A stretch of 64,000 nt of DNA, taken from contig JAXCGZ010005686.1 of the NCBI GenBank assembly GCA_037179515.1, positions 88,501 through 152,500 of the forward strand, written 5' to 3'. The translations under genes and the position numbers were made by a program. Under the pieces are notes generated by a model, which saw only the letters and a program-made list of their open reading frames with translations, was not told the DNA's origin and ran no database searches. This stretch comes from Halocaridina rubra. Lineage: Eukaryota > Arthropoda > Malacostraca > Decapoda > Atyidae. This document shows positions 1 to 32,319 of the stretch, piece after piece. How positions within the stretch are numbered: position 1 is the stretch's first letter; each line of letters begins with the position of its first letter.

Positions 1-950
1 ACCCCACTACTTTTCTCAAAGGCTGTGTGTGTATAGTTCTATGAATTATTTTCCAAATATTGTACAGAATACACCGCCATATTTTTGCTAACTTTGAAAC
101 GCTTTATCAAAGACCAATAAAAAGCCTACAAATAGTGCCCAGAACAGCCAATATTGCCTTACACCATCTATAGGCTCTCGGGAAAACACATGTATCCTTA
201 TATACCTACCAATTTTCACTTAAAGAAACAAATTCATTCCAACAAAATGATTCGGTCTTCACTATATATTGTATTATTTGCACACAAATAGAACCAGCAC
301 TCCTGCTATTTTAGTTAGTACTGCAATATCATTTAGAGCACTGTAAAAAGAATATTACTTCCAACATGGCAGCCTAAAAGCTAAAATCATACATTTTCTT
401 ACAATACTTTATTTTCCGAATTAATACTTTGGTTAGGACAAAAAAAGGTCTGCCATCCCTATATTCCCAGAGTTATAGGAGCCAACTAAGTGAAATAGGA
501 GACGACATGGCATGCAAGCCCATCCTGCCTGAGTTTCTTCTCTTTTACAAAACAAGTGATAAAAAAGGTGAAAATGGGAAAGGCATGACAGAGATCTCCT
601 TTCTTCTGCTACATGTGCTTTATCCGTATCACGTATAAAGTTCTTGGTATAATGTATGAAACATCATCCAATGTACTTCTCTAGAAAGTTATTCCTCTCC
701 CACTATCATTGATGGTATCATGTGTAACTATGCCCTCAATACAAGAGGCTTTAAAATAATTATATTTTATCCGGCATTAGATATTATTTAAACCTAGGGA
801 GAGATTTGAAACCTTTTAGGTTGCGCTGGTAATGATGAGTCCAAAATATGTAGCTCAGAATGCAAATATAGCTTAAGCTTACAGTAATATTTCACACAAT
901 AGCAATGCAGTGTCAGTAGATCAGATCTTACCGAATAGAGATACACGGAC
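1..950. other. AT-rich sequence, nothing recognised
   Basis: No splice-bounded coding exon or clear repeat was seen. Coding exons of the neighbouring USE1-like gene could lie to the left of the window, but none was recognised here. Confidence 0.4.
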
Positions 951-954
951 CTAG

Positions 955-1205
955 GGACTTAAAACCCATGTGCGTTCCGGCTCAAATTTTGTCTGATAAA
1001 CTTGTCGTAGTTTGATCTAAAGGCATTTACATTTTTACTATTTACAAAATCTGCTGGTAAATTGTTCCAATGCTTGATGATACGAACACTGAAGAAGAAC
1101 AGTAATAAGTTAGCGCAGTTTACCATATCCATCACAATGAACAAACAGACTCGGTGATCTAACCCCTGTGGGCTGATGACCAGAGGCTTGCACAGGTGCA
1201 AAATG
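955..1205 (-). mobile_element. LINE reverse-transcriptase C-terminal relic
   Basis: The minus-strand translation of about 80 residues ends with a block typical of the extreme C-terminus of non-LTR (CR1/jockey-type) polymerase ORFs: FFSVRIIKHWNNLPADFV followed by a conserved Asn-Ala-Phe stretch. This WNxLP block is the recognisable part. The upstream RT domain is missing, so this is a 5'-truncated dead copy. Clade assignment is inference. Confidence 0.65.
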
Positions 1206-1380
1206 AAACGTCTGAGTGGGAATTCTAAAAAGCTTTACTAAAATTAACTTATGGTAAATAATTGAAGACTACTTTCATCACTGGAGTGGAAAGAGGTAAC
1301 ATTCTCTAACAAGCAAAGTTTATCGCACCATTATTTCCTGTAGTTCAAACGTATTTCCTGGCCTGTTATTGGCCATCTCT

Positions 1381-1619
1381 GTTAAAGGTCCAGTATAACT
1401 CTGGCGCCTTAATTCTACCCTCCTCAATATGACCCATAATTAAGGCATTTAACGAAATCTAAACTGACCCCATACGCCCGTGCTTTACCTAACCTAACCT
1501 CCTAGCTGGAGGAAAAGTCCAACCCCCCAATACTCTATACAAATATACCAACGTGAAGTAATTTTACCTTACTGAGGAGGGTAGAATTAAGGTGGCGGAA
1601 TCATACAAGACCTTTACCC
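1381..1619. mobile_element. Foldback MITE, copy A
   Basis: The ends are inverted repeats: TTAAAGGTCCAGTATAAC at the left and its degraded complement ending GACCTTTACC at the right. Inner arms TTCTACCCTCCTCA and TGAGGAGGGTAGAA match perfectly. The element is flanked by near-identical direct repeats (CCATCTCT left, CCATCTCC right). A second copy at 6274-6468 has the same arms and a different flanking duplication, which shows mobility. A 7-8 bp duplication would fit a hAT-like transposase, but no coding sequence is present. Confidence 0.75.
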
Positions 1620-2110
1620 CATCTCCTTCCTTGAAATAAATTTTTCCCCCAATTCCATAAGGTGCAGTTTGCAGAACACACAGGGTGTTTTAGGGTAAAT
1701 ATTTTCGATGTACGAATCTCCCTTTAGAAGTGAAATTAGTTTTTCCTATTATTGTTGATGTGTTTAGGATGAATCCTTCCAAACCGTCGGAAAATATTCC
1801 TAACCTAGGTAATTTAACAGTTTAATATGGCACACTATTCCTAGCCAACATAGGTTAGGTTAGGTTAAGAATGGTTAGGATTAAAGTTAAAGTTAAAGTT
1901 TGCGGTTTCAGCCCTCCTATCAGAGGCATCGCCCCTGCTCTGGCGGGCGTCAGACGGTGCAAGCCCCAACCCCCCACTGCGGTGACTTTCCCTGTAGACA
2001 GCTTAAACTCTCGGTCCTGAACGGGAACCGATCTGTCAACCTCGCGAATAGTGTGCGATTTTAAACTGTTTAAGTACCCTAACCTAACTTAAAATTACCT
2101 TACCTAACCT
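1490..2110. repeat. CCTAA/TTAGG-rich interspersed tract
   Basis: Short runs of CCTAACCTAACC and TTAGGTTAGGTTA occur in both orientations, partly inside foldback copy A. TTAGG is the common arthropod telomere unit, but the runs are only two to four units long and interspersed, so they are not telomeric. A GC-richer block at about 1890-2050 looks like a dispersed repeat of unknown class. Confidence 0.5.
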
Positions 2111-2188
2111 TAAAATTATTAAGTTACGACGATTTTTCCAATAGCAATTGCCCTCAATTGTGAGGATAAAACTATATAGTCTACTAAC

Positions 2189-2299
2189 CTTTTCTAAAGT
2201 CCAGTCTTTGGGTTTATTTCCATTGGCCATCTGCTGCGTTTCATCGAGGAGTCGAATGAAATTTATTTCCAGTCGCGATCTCGATACAGGAGGATCCAT
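2189..2299 (-). CDS. USE1: USE1-like SNARE, first coding exon (partial gene)
   Basis: USE1 is a tail-anchored SNARE at the ER used in Golgi-to-ER traffic. This 37-codon exon starts at ATG (2299-2297, minus strand) and runs to a good donor AAAAG|gttagt at 2189. Its translation contains SRSRLEINFIRLL and, near the end, KPKDWTLEK. These line up with the start of animal USE1 proteins (SRLELNLVRLL and DEWRLEK in the vertebrate protein, as I recall it). The exon ends in phase 0. Later exons (coiled coil, SNARE motif, tail anchor) were not found between 1 and 2188, so the rest probably lies left of the window. A one-exon retained fragment cannot be excluded. The gene is head-to-head with the zinc-finger gene. 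Confidence 0.72.
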
Positions 2300-3160
2300 T
2301 TGTATAAAATCTGCTGCAGTAGTAAAATAATAATAGAGTCTTCTTCTTCCAGTATGTGCAGGAAGGTTGGTCAGCTGACTCAGCTCTCCCTAGGCAGTGT
2401 GTCATCACTAGATTGGGGGGAGGGGAAGGTTGGTATTGAAGTATTTGGGAGAAACACGAAAAATAGAGAGGTGAGAGTAAATAAGGGATATCGCTCTCAA
2501 AGAATCTAGAAAATTTCCTTTTTTTTTTTTTAAGGAATGGATGAGGAAGTTTAGAGGTGTATCATAAAAGGGAAGACTGAAGGAAAATATTAAATCACGG
2601 AAGAGTTGTAGTTGGGGAGTATACTAGAAAAGTGAATACTAATATCTGCAACAAAGCTGGCGGTTAGAGAAATGAGAAAGAAATAAGGATGGATAAAGAG
2701 AATGATAATAGTAAAGTAAAAATAATAATGAGAGCAGTTGTGGAGGATTTCCTATGAGTTGTTACCCTTCGATCTTATAACCCCCTAAATTCAGAAATCC
2801 TGACACGGCTTCGGTAGAGGCCTACAAACGATCTCAAAATTAAACCCCCTACCAATAAAGCATAGTTAATATTACATGCCTAGACATACATGCAAATATT
2901 TAATAAGGGGGTTTATGAACTGCTGATATGTGAATTATTAAATAAACTCTCCTCACCTTAAATTAAAACTTCTTCATACAGAATAATAAATTTTCCAACA
3001 TACATTCTACCTCCGAGTGTTCTATTAAATGAGCTCATTCTGTCCCTCACACGTAGTTAAGAACTCATCAATCCGGAAAACCCAAATGTCGTCAGCAATC
3101 ATGGAACTCTGAATCAAACTCGAATATCTTCTTATTCACGTATCTCTACCACGTTCTTCT
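2300..3160. promoter_or_regulatory. Probable divergent 5' region of USE1-like gene
   Basis: This is the stretch directly upstream of the USE1 start. It includes a GC-richer patch at about 2345-2480 and then AT-rich sequence without recognised features. Promoter function is inferred only from position; no TATA or initiator was clearly placed. Confidence 0.3.
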
Positions 3161-3165
3161 GCTTG

Positions 3166-3415
3166 AGTGTCTCGTAGTGCCTCTCGAGAGCAACTAATTA
3201 CTTATTATCAAACTTAAAAGCACCGTCAATAATCATGGTAAACATGAGTGTCTCGTATTATCTCATGAGTACAACTAATTACTCATTATTAAACGTATAT
3301 GCACCGTCAATGATCACGGTAGCAAATGTATTTCATAAATATTAATTACGACTGCTTTCACGCATTAAAATCACTTCACAAAAATGAGTGTCTCGTAGCA
3401 TCTCACGAGGACAAC
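3166..3415. repeat. Minisatellite, about 80-bp unit, three degenerate copies
   Basis: The anchor GAGTGTCTCGTA recurs at about 3166, 3247 and 3385, each followed by a CTCxxGAG-type segment and ACAACTAA. The first two units also share CACCGTCAATAATCA-like sequence. The third spacing is longer, so the array is imperfect. Confidence 0.65.
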
Positions 3416-3499
3416 TAACTTTTTGTAAGAAAGTCTCACAAAACTCCCCTCGTTTGTAGGGGTCCTTGGTACTAGGATTAACTTGAGTGGGCACAATAT

Positions 3500-3725
3500 C
3501 AAAGAATAGCCTCACCGTATTCCCTGCGTGTCGTAAAAGGCGACTAAAAGTGGACGGGGCAGGGTAACTAGGAATCCCCCCCTTGTACCAACCTCCTGTG
3601 AGACGTCAAAGAAGAAGGGGGGTAGAGGGGAGAATAACTTCTCACCAAACTGTTTTCCTTTTTTGATGTCGGCTACCCCCCCAATTAAAGGGGGAAACAG
3701 CCAAGGTATATGTATATGTATGACT
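3500..3725. repeat. GC-rich dispersed repeat, class unknown
   Basis: The block begins CCCTGCGTGTCGTAAAAGG and contains several C and G homopolymers. It differs sharply from the AT-rich flanks and resembles sequence I associate with high-copy invertebrate retroelements. No ORF survives, so the class is not assigned. Confidence 0.4.
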
Positions 3726-4119
3726 TGCTTACATCGGTTCTTTGTTCAACGAGGCGATGCAATAAGCGTTATCAAGGAGGTGAAAGGTTAATGGCTAAAA
3801 TCCATTAGCTTCCTTTCTCCAAGTCCTCTACAGCCAGCCTCCATAATAAACTACACATTATACATACGAATAAACGTGTATACTTGATAGAAATGAATAG
3901 GTATACATACATGCACTTCCGTTACAATAAACGAAACTATTATGCAAAACAACACTTACATAATTTGCGTAGAAATAAACTGTCTTGAAATATATACAAG
4001 ACAGTAGTAACAGTAGAGAGAAGAGTAATAATAAAGTAGATTATTATTATTATGGCAACCAGAGGAAAATTATAATAAAAAAGAATAGAAGCTAAAATAG
4101 TAGGAATGATGATAGAAGT

Positions 4120-4122
<3 letters not shown>

Positions 4123-4186
<64 letters not shown>
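4123..4186. repeat. (ATA)n / (TAA)n microsatellite
   Basis: About 20 uninterrupted AAT units, directly upstream of a LINE fragment. Confidence 0.95.
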
Positions 4187-4344
4187 TATATTACTTTCAA
4201 GAGTGTTTGGTAATATATGACAAAGGATATTGGTTTAACATCTAATTAATTTCCTCCCCGAGTTACTTTGTCGAATTGACAGAACATTCTCAAGGCAGAT
4301 GAGTCCAGGAAAGAGCAAAACATAACTGGAATGACTAATTTAGA

Positions 4345-5215
4345 GACTATGATGATAAAACTGAATGCATGCTATTTGGGACAGAATATACCTTGAAAAA
4401 CTTTGCACAATTAGAATATATGCAGATTGGAGCATCCAAAATGGTACCAGTTTTGCGAAACTTGGGTGTTTTTATTGACAATACTTTAACTATGAAAAAT
4501 CAGATATTGAATATAGAAAAAACATGTAATTATCATCTTAGGAATATTGCATTTATCAAAAAGTATTTAAATGAAGATACCCTAAATGCGCTAGTTCATA
4601 ACCATATAATATCTAGATTGGATTATTGCAGTTCCCTTTACTATGGTTTACCAAACAATCTATTAAAGAAAACTTCAGATCATTCAAAATAAAGCAGCAA
4701 GATTAATAATAGGTACACAGCGACGTAAAAGAATCACACCGACACTGGTTGAATTGCATTGGCTGCCGATAAAAGCAAGAATTGTACACAAAATCTGAGT
4801 GCTAACCTACAAGACATTAAAGACCGGAGAACCGAAATACTTACATGAGTATTGAGTCCCTTTGGAACTTGGAACAAGTATCACAGTGAGACATACAAAT
4901 GACAAATATAGACTGCATGTACCAAGATCTAATCGAAATATTGGTAGTAGAGTCAATATAGTGCTCCAAGATTATATAATGAATTATCAGTGCTACTCAA
5001 AGACAGTAAAGATGTGGTGCAATTTAAGAAAAAACTGAAAACATACTCAATTGAAAAATGCTACGATATCGAACTCTTTACTATAAAAGAGTCTTTCAAG
5101 GTGTGAGAGATAAAAAAAAGTAAAAAAAAGAAAATTTAAGATAAACTTAAGACCAGCCAGAGAGGAGGCGAAGCCTTCTACAGGAGGGTATAAACCACAA
5201 AATATAATAGTAAAA
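4345..5215 (+). mobile_element. 5'-truncated LINE, RT C-terminal half (CR1/L2-like)
   Basis: The reading frame opens with DDKTECMLFGT, then LGVFIDNTLTMKNQI, then SRLDYCSSLYYGLP, the usual order at the C-terminal side of the RT domain in CR1/L2-type LINEs. The frame shifts near 4680, after which QNKAARLI and LHWLPIKARI follow in another frame with several stops. The catalytic YxDD region is absent because the copy is 5'-truncated. About 100 bp of A-rich 3' sequence ends the element. It is inactive. Confidence 0.8.
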
Positions 5216-5394
5216 GTAAGTAAAACTTCATTTGTGAAATTATAATTCCAAAATAATTTTGCCTATCTTACTATTAAAAGTTAGCAGTTATTAAAAAAAA
5301 ATATTGAAGCAATATGGTGGATTCTAATTACATTGGACTTTATTTTTTCTACAGTGATGCTTAATCCTCATTTTACACCTGAAATCAATCAAAT

Positions 5395-5760
5395 CAATTT
5401 CCAAAATCACAGTAGAGATAAATAACCCCAGGGTCCTTAAGGGTTATTCATCTTTACAAGTCAAGTCTTGGGGTTCATCATATTTATAAGGTAGTTATAA
5501 GGGTTATTTGTATTTACAAGGCAATTATAAGTTTTTCCCTTTTACTTGTATTTGTGTATTTGTGTGAATAAATGTTCTGTATTCTTACTTTTGTTTTTTT
5601 ACTCCTACATGATTTCAATTGGTTCTTATAAAGACAGACAACGGGTTATTCAACTTTACAAGTTTAATTACGGGGTTATTTAACTTTACAAGTTTGATTA
5701 CGGGGTTATTAAACTTTACATGGGGTTGTGGAGGTTATTTATCTTTACAAGATCCAATAG
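5395..5760. repeat. Degenerate minisatellite, about 30-bp unit
   Basis: Units of the form GGGTTATTxAACTTTACAAG recur about eight times, clearest at 5640-5755 (spacing about 30 bp) and more diverged at 5440-5530. Similar CCCCATTAGAC-type complementary words recur at 6040-6125. Confidence 0.7.
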
Positions 5761-5932
5761 TTTAACTTACGTAAATATGGTACGAAAAGTAAAAGCTAGA
5801 TTAAAAGAAGAGTGCGAGATCCAAAGGCTGTCATCGGTGATTTTTCAACTTCTTCTTTTATTTATATCTAAATAGTGAGAGGTTCAAGACTTTGGCACCT
5901 AAACAATTTATTTTTTCATTGTAAAGACGAAA

Positions 5933-25791
<19,859 letters not shown>

Positions 25792-25816
25792 AAAATTGTA
25801 TGCTCTTGTTAATAAT

Positions 25817-25892
25817 AATAAAAATTATAACTACTCTTCATCTTGGAAAAAAAGAGAATCAATTATAAATACAATATACATCTCTGAATAAA
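25817..25892 (+). terminator. Poly(A) signals of the zinc-finger gene
   Basis: AATAAA hexamers at 25817 and 25887 lie 26 and 96 bp after the stop, in normal range for a 3' UTR. Confidence 0.65.
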
Positions 25893-26689
25893 ACAGGGGT
25901 ACCATTGAATGTCATATGGAAGGAGAGGTCTTTTGTAGTGCAGTAGGAGTTGTAAAGTCATATGGCTGCGTACTATGAGAAATGCGAGTCAGTACTATAT
26001 AGCATGTGGGATAAGTGTGTGGAAGTGGAACACATAATATTTAGTTTGCATAATCTACAAGAAGGAATGTATAACGAGCGAAAAATTTAGAGGATTTATA
26101 GGGCATGCTTACTGGATGTCAGACGCAGTGTTGTTGTTGTTGCCTCACCTGACTGGCCGAACAGCCCCCTATTCCTAAAGAAGGCAATACTGATGCCAGG
26201 CATTCCTACAGAGCTCTTCAGGGAATGTATGTCAAATTGCTGGTGTATGTCGTTGTGTGCAGTGCAGTGCAGTTACCCGTAATGTGTTTCTGGGCTGTTC
26301 TAAAATTACAGCTAAAAGGAGTCTTTTGAAAAGTGACTGCTGGAGAGTCAGTTTTTAGTATAGAAATTTTTTTTTTATTGGGTGTGTTGTATTGAAATAT
26401 GAGGTGACTGGGTGACCAAAGCCTCTCCCGAGTTCTCGTACCCTTTGAGGGGCAGGGATTGGTTGTTGCACTTTGGTCTCTTTTTGCTGCTGCTCTTAAG
26501 AATATCAGTTGACCTATGACCAAGATGCTGCCAATCCAGCTCTAGATATAGAGTTGGAAGGAAAAAGTGAATAAGCGATCATTAACGAAAAGCATTATAA
26601 TCAACAAAATGCATGCTAAATAAAAAGAAATATACCAAAAGGTAAGGTAATATGAATGCCCATTAAAGTAGAAAAATGGAGAAATTTTT

Positions 26690-26945
26690 ATGGCCTCCTT
26701 TGTGGACTTGAATAAGACTGTCCAGGACAATTTGATACTAAGTCTTCCTTCAGTTATGGTTGTCTTTCTATCCCTACATCAACAACGAATATTCTTTCAT
26801 CTTCGTGACATACGTCTTATTACCCCTTCACATCTAACATATCACAATACTCCCCATCTCTCTCCTTATGTTTTCTTCGTGTCCAGGCCTGATGAGGGTA
26901 ATTTTTTTTTTTTTTTTTTTGGCCCGTCCAGGTGTCACCCCCCCC
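26690..26945 (-). mobile_element. Dispersed repeat family R1, copy
   Basis: Contains CTTCCTTCAGTTATGGTTG, CCTGATGAGGGTAA and poly(T) joined to GGCCCGTCCAGGTGTCA. Same orientation as the copy at 15530-15815, opposite to those at 30764 and 60963. Confidence 0.65.
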
Positions 26946-26985
26946 CCCCCCAAAAAAAAAAAAACTTATGCTCTAAACTGATCAC

Positions 26986-27076
26986 CTGTCCAAATTAAAT
27001 TTGTTGGTGATTAGTACTTAATAAAGCCCCCAGTCCAAATTACATTTGTTGGTGATTAGTACTTAATAAAGCCCTC
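26986..27076 (+). repeat. 46-bp direct duplication
   Basis: GTCCAAATTA(A/C)ATTTGTTGG with the following GTGATTAGTACTTAATAAAG occurs twice in tandem with one mismatch. Confidence 0.9.
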
Positions 27077-27254
27077 TCTTTATTTCTTTACTCGACTTTT
27101 CATATCAGCTACAGACTGATGATGTGAAAAATTTGGAATTGATTCATTATTAAACTGTGGGCACCCAAAATAATTGCTGGACGCAGTATACACACTCGCA
27201 CTCATGCATAATGTCAGACAATCTGAAATTTTTTTAAATTACTACCTACATCAC

Positions 27255-27415
27255 GAAGTAAAGGGTATATTGAAAAAGATGAGTTTTGAATCCCCCTTTT
27301 GAGTGAGGTGAGAAAGGTGCATTAAAAAATTAATATTGAATTCCTCTTTGAGAAAGGCATGAAAGGTGTACTGAAAAAAAGATTGATATTGAATTCCTCT
27401 TTGAGAGAGTAGAGC
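27255..27415 (+). repeat. Short tandem repeat, about 60-bp unit
   Basis: Three imperfect units share ATTGAATTCCTCTTTGAG or TTTGAATCCCCCTTTTGAG, followed by GAAAGGTG and an A-rich stretch. Confidence 0.7.
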
Positions 27416-27419
27416 AAAT

Positions 27420-28390
27420 TTGTGTAATATTAATTTGAAGTACATCAATATCTGGTATCACTCCCACATCAACTCCACATTTCCCCATATGGCATATAAA
27501 ACGGTAAGGGGAGAACACCAGGATGGGAAATGATATAATGAGGTTAAAAAAAGTTTAAAACTTCCCAGAAAAAGTAATACCCAAAACTGTGTGCCACAAC
27601 ACAGTACTGTGATATCTCCCAACTGTACCTCACAATTTTTTTATAACGTGAAACATTCATTTTGAGCCATAAATGTGTATATCCCATTTTCATCACAGAG
27701 TTGCCAGTTGAATGGCTTTATTTAAATTTTGTAACTGTACACTGAGCATTGATTGACCCAAAGTCTGACTCGATTTGCCAGATTGACAGTGTCATTTTGA
27801 TCATTAACATGGGAAGTCACATTTTTTATTACTGCCAGAAAGTTCCAACCTTAGCTAAAAACGGTAAAGTACCTCATCATAAAGAAAATCCACATATAAC
27901 CAAAAAGGCAAAGAAAATACAGGAGTTTTACAGTTCTTCCTCACTTAGTCATGTAAATTATAGTTTTCAGCATTCGCGAAGTTGGAAACTAAGAAAAGGT
28001 CAAGACTTCTCGGTGTAGAAGAACAAATGAGAGGGTGAATATCAGGTGTACCTCCTAATATAAAGTAGATACAGGGTACACAAATCCATTCAAGCACGTG
28101 TCCCAATAATCAGGTGTTTTTCTCATTACTGAGTAATTAACATACTTTCTAAGGAGCTATATGTCCTTTAAAATCCATTCTCTCTAAAATTCAATATGGC
28201 CTAATTTATACAAATGAAAAGTCATATTTCATATCTAAATGGAATATTGTAATTAGTTGGCATGCTGCATTGGTTAAATATATCTTTAGTCGCTCCACCT
28301 TAGAAAAAAATTTAGAACCACTGCTTTATAGTTACAAAGAGTGTAACCTACGTTTGAACAGCTTTGCGCACACCACTACCTGTGCAATAT
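27420..28390. other. Intergenic, nothing recognised
   Basis: AT-rich intergenic DNA between the zinc-finger gene and the pseudogene-like array. An ORF at 27749-28018 has no recognisable domain or splice context. Confidence 0.4.
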
Positions 28391-28399
28391 CTGCGTTGA

Positions 28400-30060
28400 T
28401 GCTTCCTCTCCTTTCATTTTTCTTTGTTGTCTTTCTGCAAACTATCCACAATCCTAGCAGATGCAAGCTGGTGAAAATCATTGCTGGATAGTTTCAACCT
28501 ATGCAACTCTACCAATTCTTTCACAACTTCCTGCAAGCATGAAAATATCTGAAGCCACCAGTTTAAATGATGCATCTCTGGCTGCAAACCTTGGAAATAT
28601 TGAAAAGATGAGATTAATTTCTTCCAGACACCTCTCTTACCGGAAGGAACTAAAATGAAGAACAAAGTCGCACATAACCTTTTGCTATGGGGTAGAGAAA
28701 GCCTTACACTGTACACTTTTGTTATATTCTAACTTTGTTGTTCAATGCTTTCCAGATGTAATTTGCTGATCAGCTTGCCCCTATGGCTAACACCATAGAA
28801 GGTGGAGCTACCTTCGATACCTCGAAGTGGATTGCCAACAAAGTGGTGAAATCTGGAACAATATGTAGAATAAATTTCTTCAAGACATATTTTATCAGCA
28901 AGCACCAAAACGAAGAACCAGGTGGTACATAACCTTTTGCTATTGGATTAGGGAGAACACCTTGATTTATTTACTTCTGAAATATTCTGAGTTTGATGTT
29001 CACTGTTTTTCAAGTATAGTTTGCTGACTGGCTTGCCCCTATGGCTTTCAATGTTGGAGACAGTGAAGATAATTGTGATCCTGACCGAATCTAGGCAAAT
29101 GATTACAGTGAAGCCATGGAAGCCGGAGCTACTTTCAATACCCAGAAGTGGATGGACAACAAACCTGGCCAAAGTGAATGCTGGGTTACTGACGATTGGA
29201 ATAAGGGATATAACAACTTCCAACTGACCTTAGGTTTTAATGCACTAAAATCAACTCTCCCTGGAATAGTGCAGAAGTGACGAAGAAGCAATTCAAATGG
29301 TGTGCAAGATCTGAAAGAACACTGAATTTGCAGTTGGTTTGGCAATACCAATTACTACAGGCAGAGGTATGAAATTTTCATGCAAAATCTGCTGTAACTG
29401 CTCAGAGCTGCCTTTGGTTTCATGACAGTTTTTGTCAATGGGAGACAGAAACCTTCCTTCACCGATGCCCTAATGATGAACTTATCAGTACTAGTCGGTG
29501 TCCCAGTTTCCAGAATAAGAGGATCTAGGAACTGGGTATGGAAGATAATGAAGACATCAGTCTATACCAAGAAGAGTTGGGCTCCAAATTACATAAGAAT
29601 TTTTCTGTGCTAAGATATGAAGCACCTCTTGTGGGTAATGAAGGAAGAGGGACAGAGGTGGAAGGGAGATTGGATTAGCAAAAAGATGGAGGAAAAGATA
29701 ATTCCATTCTTGAAGGAATTTGGAAACGTGTTAGATCCTGACAAACTGTGTTTTCTCCGTAACAGTACTCCATGGAAGCTGGAACTACCTTTATTACCCA
29801 GAAGTTTATCAACAACAAACAAAAGTTTGTTGACTGATAATTGGAAGAAGGGGTATGACAGCGTCCAAACTACTTTTGGATCTGTTACATGAAAATAACT
29901 CTCAGTAAAGCATAAACATAATTGTAAAATCATGCAGAAGTGACAAAGAAGCAATGCAAATGTTTCTCAAGATCTGAGGGAATACTTTGAATTGGCTGTT
30001 GCTTCATCAGTACCACTTGCAAAGAGGGATGAAAGATTTTCATGAGATTCCAAGCCTGTG
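28400..30060 (+). pseudogene. Tandem array of degenerate coding-like units, part 1
   Basis: Similar segments recur. GCTTGCCCCTATGGCT occurs at 28773 and 29030, each before a GGAGCTAC(C/T)TTC word. GATCCTGAC occurs at 29079 and 29733, and GTGAC(G/A)AAGAAGCAAT at 29273 and 29940. Plus-strand peptides in one frame resemble each other between units (FADQLAPMANTIEGGATF, FADWLAPMA and EAGATFNTQKWMDNKPG), with an intron-like ATAACCTTTTGCTAT segment between some units. Every unit has stops or frameshifts. The ancestral protein is not recognised. Unit spacing is about 255 bp early and about 660 bp later. Confidence 0.6.
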
Positions 30061-30073
30061 AAGTCTGCTGTAG

Positions 30074-30763
<690 letters not shown>

Positions 30764-31375
30764 GATTGACACCAGGACGGGCCAAAATAAAAAATTAAAT
30801 AACACTGCCCTCATCAGGCTTGGGCACGAAGAAAACTTGTCATATGTGAAGGGACAAGAAGAGATGTGTAGCAAATATCCAAGAATATTCGGTGTTGATG
30901 TAGGCATAAAACAAGAACCGTAACTGAAGGAAGACTTGACATCATCGAACAGTCCTATTTAAGTCCAAAAGACCCCTCAGCTGTAGTATCACAATGGGCA
31001 GCTACTGCCATGGGCCAGCCTACTACATGGTTAGTATGACAATTAAATATAAATGCAATCAGGAGTACACACGTTCTCAAGAACTATTTCAGTGCAAGTC
31101 ATTTTTACTATATCTTTAACCCATTTTATTTTTTCTGTTTACCACACCTTTGTCCTATATTTCCATTTCCCAGCAAATCATATGATATTTCTTTGAAACT
31201 CCACCTGCATCTTTTGGTAAACTATTGCCAATTATTAATTTCCATCATTTGAGTGGTTTATTGTCCTTTTCATTGTATCTCACTGTATAAATAAGGCTTC
31301 TCTTTATTCTACAAATGAGTTATCTTTGAAGATGAGTAAATATACTGGTAAGCACCAAGGTACAGTACTCTGTTT
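30764..31375 (+). mobile_element. Dispersed repeat family R1, long copy
   Basis: Starts GACACCAGGACGGGCCAAAA, then CCCTCATCAGGCTTGGGCAC, ATTCGGTGTTGATGTAGGCA and CCAGCCTACTACATGGTTAG, and ends near GAGTAAATATACTGGTAAGC. From about 30870 it matches 60963-61470 almost throughout. No ORF. Confidence 0.75.
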
Positions 31376-31379
31376 TTTG

Positions 31380-32300
31380 ATATAACTGGGGAATTGCCTG
31401 TAGTGTTGACATTTTGTCTCAGTGGGGGACAAAACTTCCTTCACCTCTGCTTAAATGAGTACTGTGTATGCAAAAGGAATAATCAGTGTCCTAAATTTGA
31501 GAATGACAGGATTGGGGCATTGAGCGTGGATGAGATTTAAGACATCAGGTGATACCAAGAGGAATGTTTTACTTCATGCTGCACCAAAATTTTTTTGTCC
31601 TTGAATGTGAAACACCTCTTGTGGGTATTGAAGGAAGAGAGAATAAGGAGGACAGGAGATCGGTTTAGCGAAAAGATTTTGGAGGAAAAGAATCCCATTC
31701 TTGAAGGAGTCTGGAAACACAGATCCTGACAAATTGTGTTTTCTTCGCGACAGTGCTCCATGAAAGCTGGAGCTATATTCATTACCTGATGAATTAAAAA
31801 ACTCTCCCAGGTAAGCAACATCATTGCAGAATCATGCAAAGCATCAATGAAGCAATGAAAATGTTGGACAAGATCTGAGGGAACACTTTGAATTGATAGC
31901 TGGTTCGTCAGTACTACTTGCGAGGGATGAAAGCTTTTCATGTAATTCCAAAGCTCATGCAATCCACTATAGCTGCTGAGAAGTGCCCTTTTATTCACTG
32001 GGAGACAGAAATCATCCTTTACCTTTGTCCAAATGATGAATTCATGAGGATCATTCGGTATTCTATTTTGAGGCTGACAGGATCTTTGCATAAAGTTTGG
32101 GAGAGATTGAAGACATCAAATGATACTGTTAAGCGTATTTGCCTTCAGTTTAAATCAAAATTTTTCTGTGCATCACCATGAAGCATCTCTTGTAAGTAGT
32201 GGGGACAGAGGTGGATGGGAGCTTGTTTTATAAAATGATTATGGTAGAAAAGGTGATTCAATTTTTGAAGGAGCCTGACAAAGTGCTAAAATGCTTTAAC
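31380..32300 (+). pseudogene. Tandem array of degenerate coding-like units, part 2
   Basis: Continues the array of 28400-30060 after the RTE and R1 insertions. GATCCTGACAAATTGTGTTT (31722) parallels 29733. AAGATCTGAGGGAA (31872) parallels 29970. A CACCTCTTGTGGGTA(T/A)TGAAGGA word is shared by 31607 and 29622. The next repeat spacing is about 575-580 bp (31605 to 32180). A 184-codon ORF on the minus strand here is probably chance. Confidence 0.55.
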
Positions 32301-32319
32301 ACAGGTGAGACGGAAAATC

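Noticed and set aside
1490..2110. Telomere or subtelomere from CCTAA runs
   Set aside because: Runs are only two to four units long, in both orientations, and partly belong to a MITE.
29422..29892. Plus-strand ORFs of 63-91 codons
   Set aside because: They cross the frame of the related repeat units and contain no domain; treated as part of the degenerate array.
31537..32091. 184-codon minus-strand ORF
   Set aside because: No domain, and it lies antisense to degenerate repeat units whose similar peptide frames are on the plus strand.
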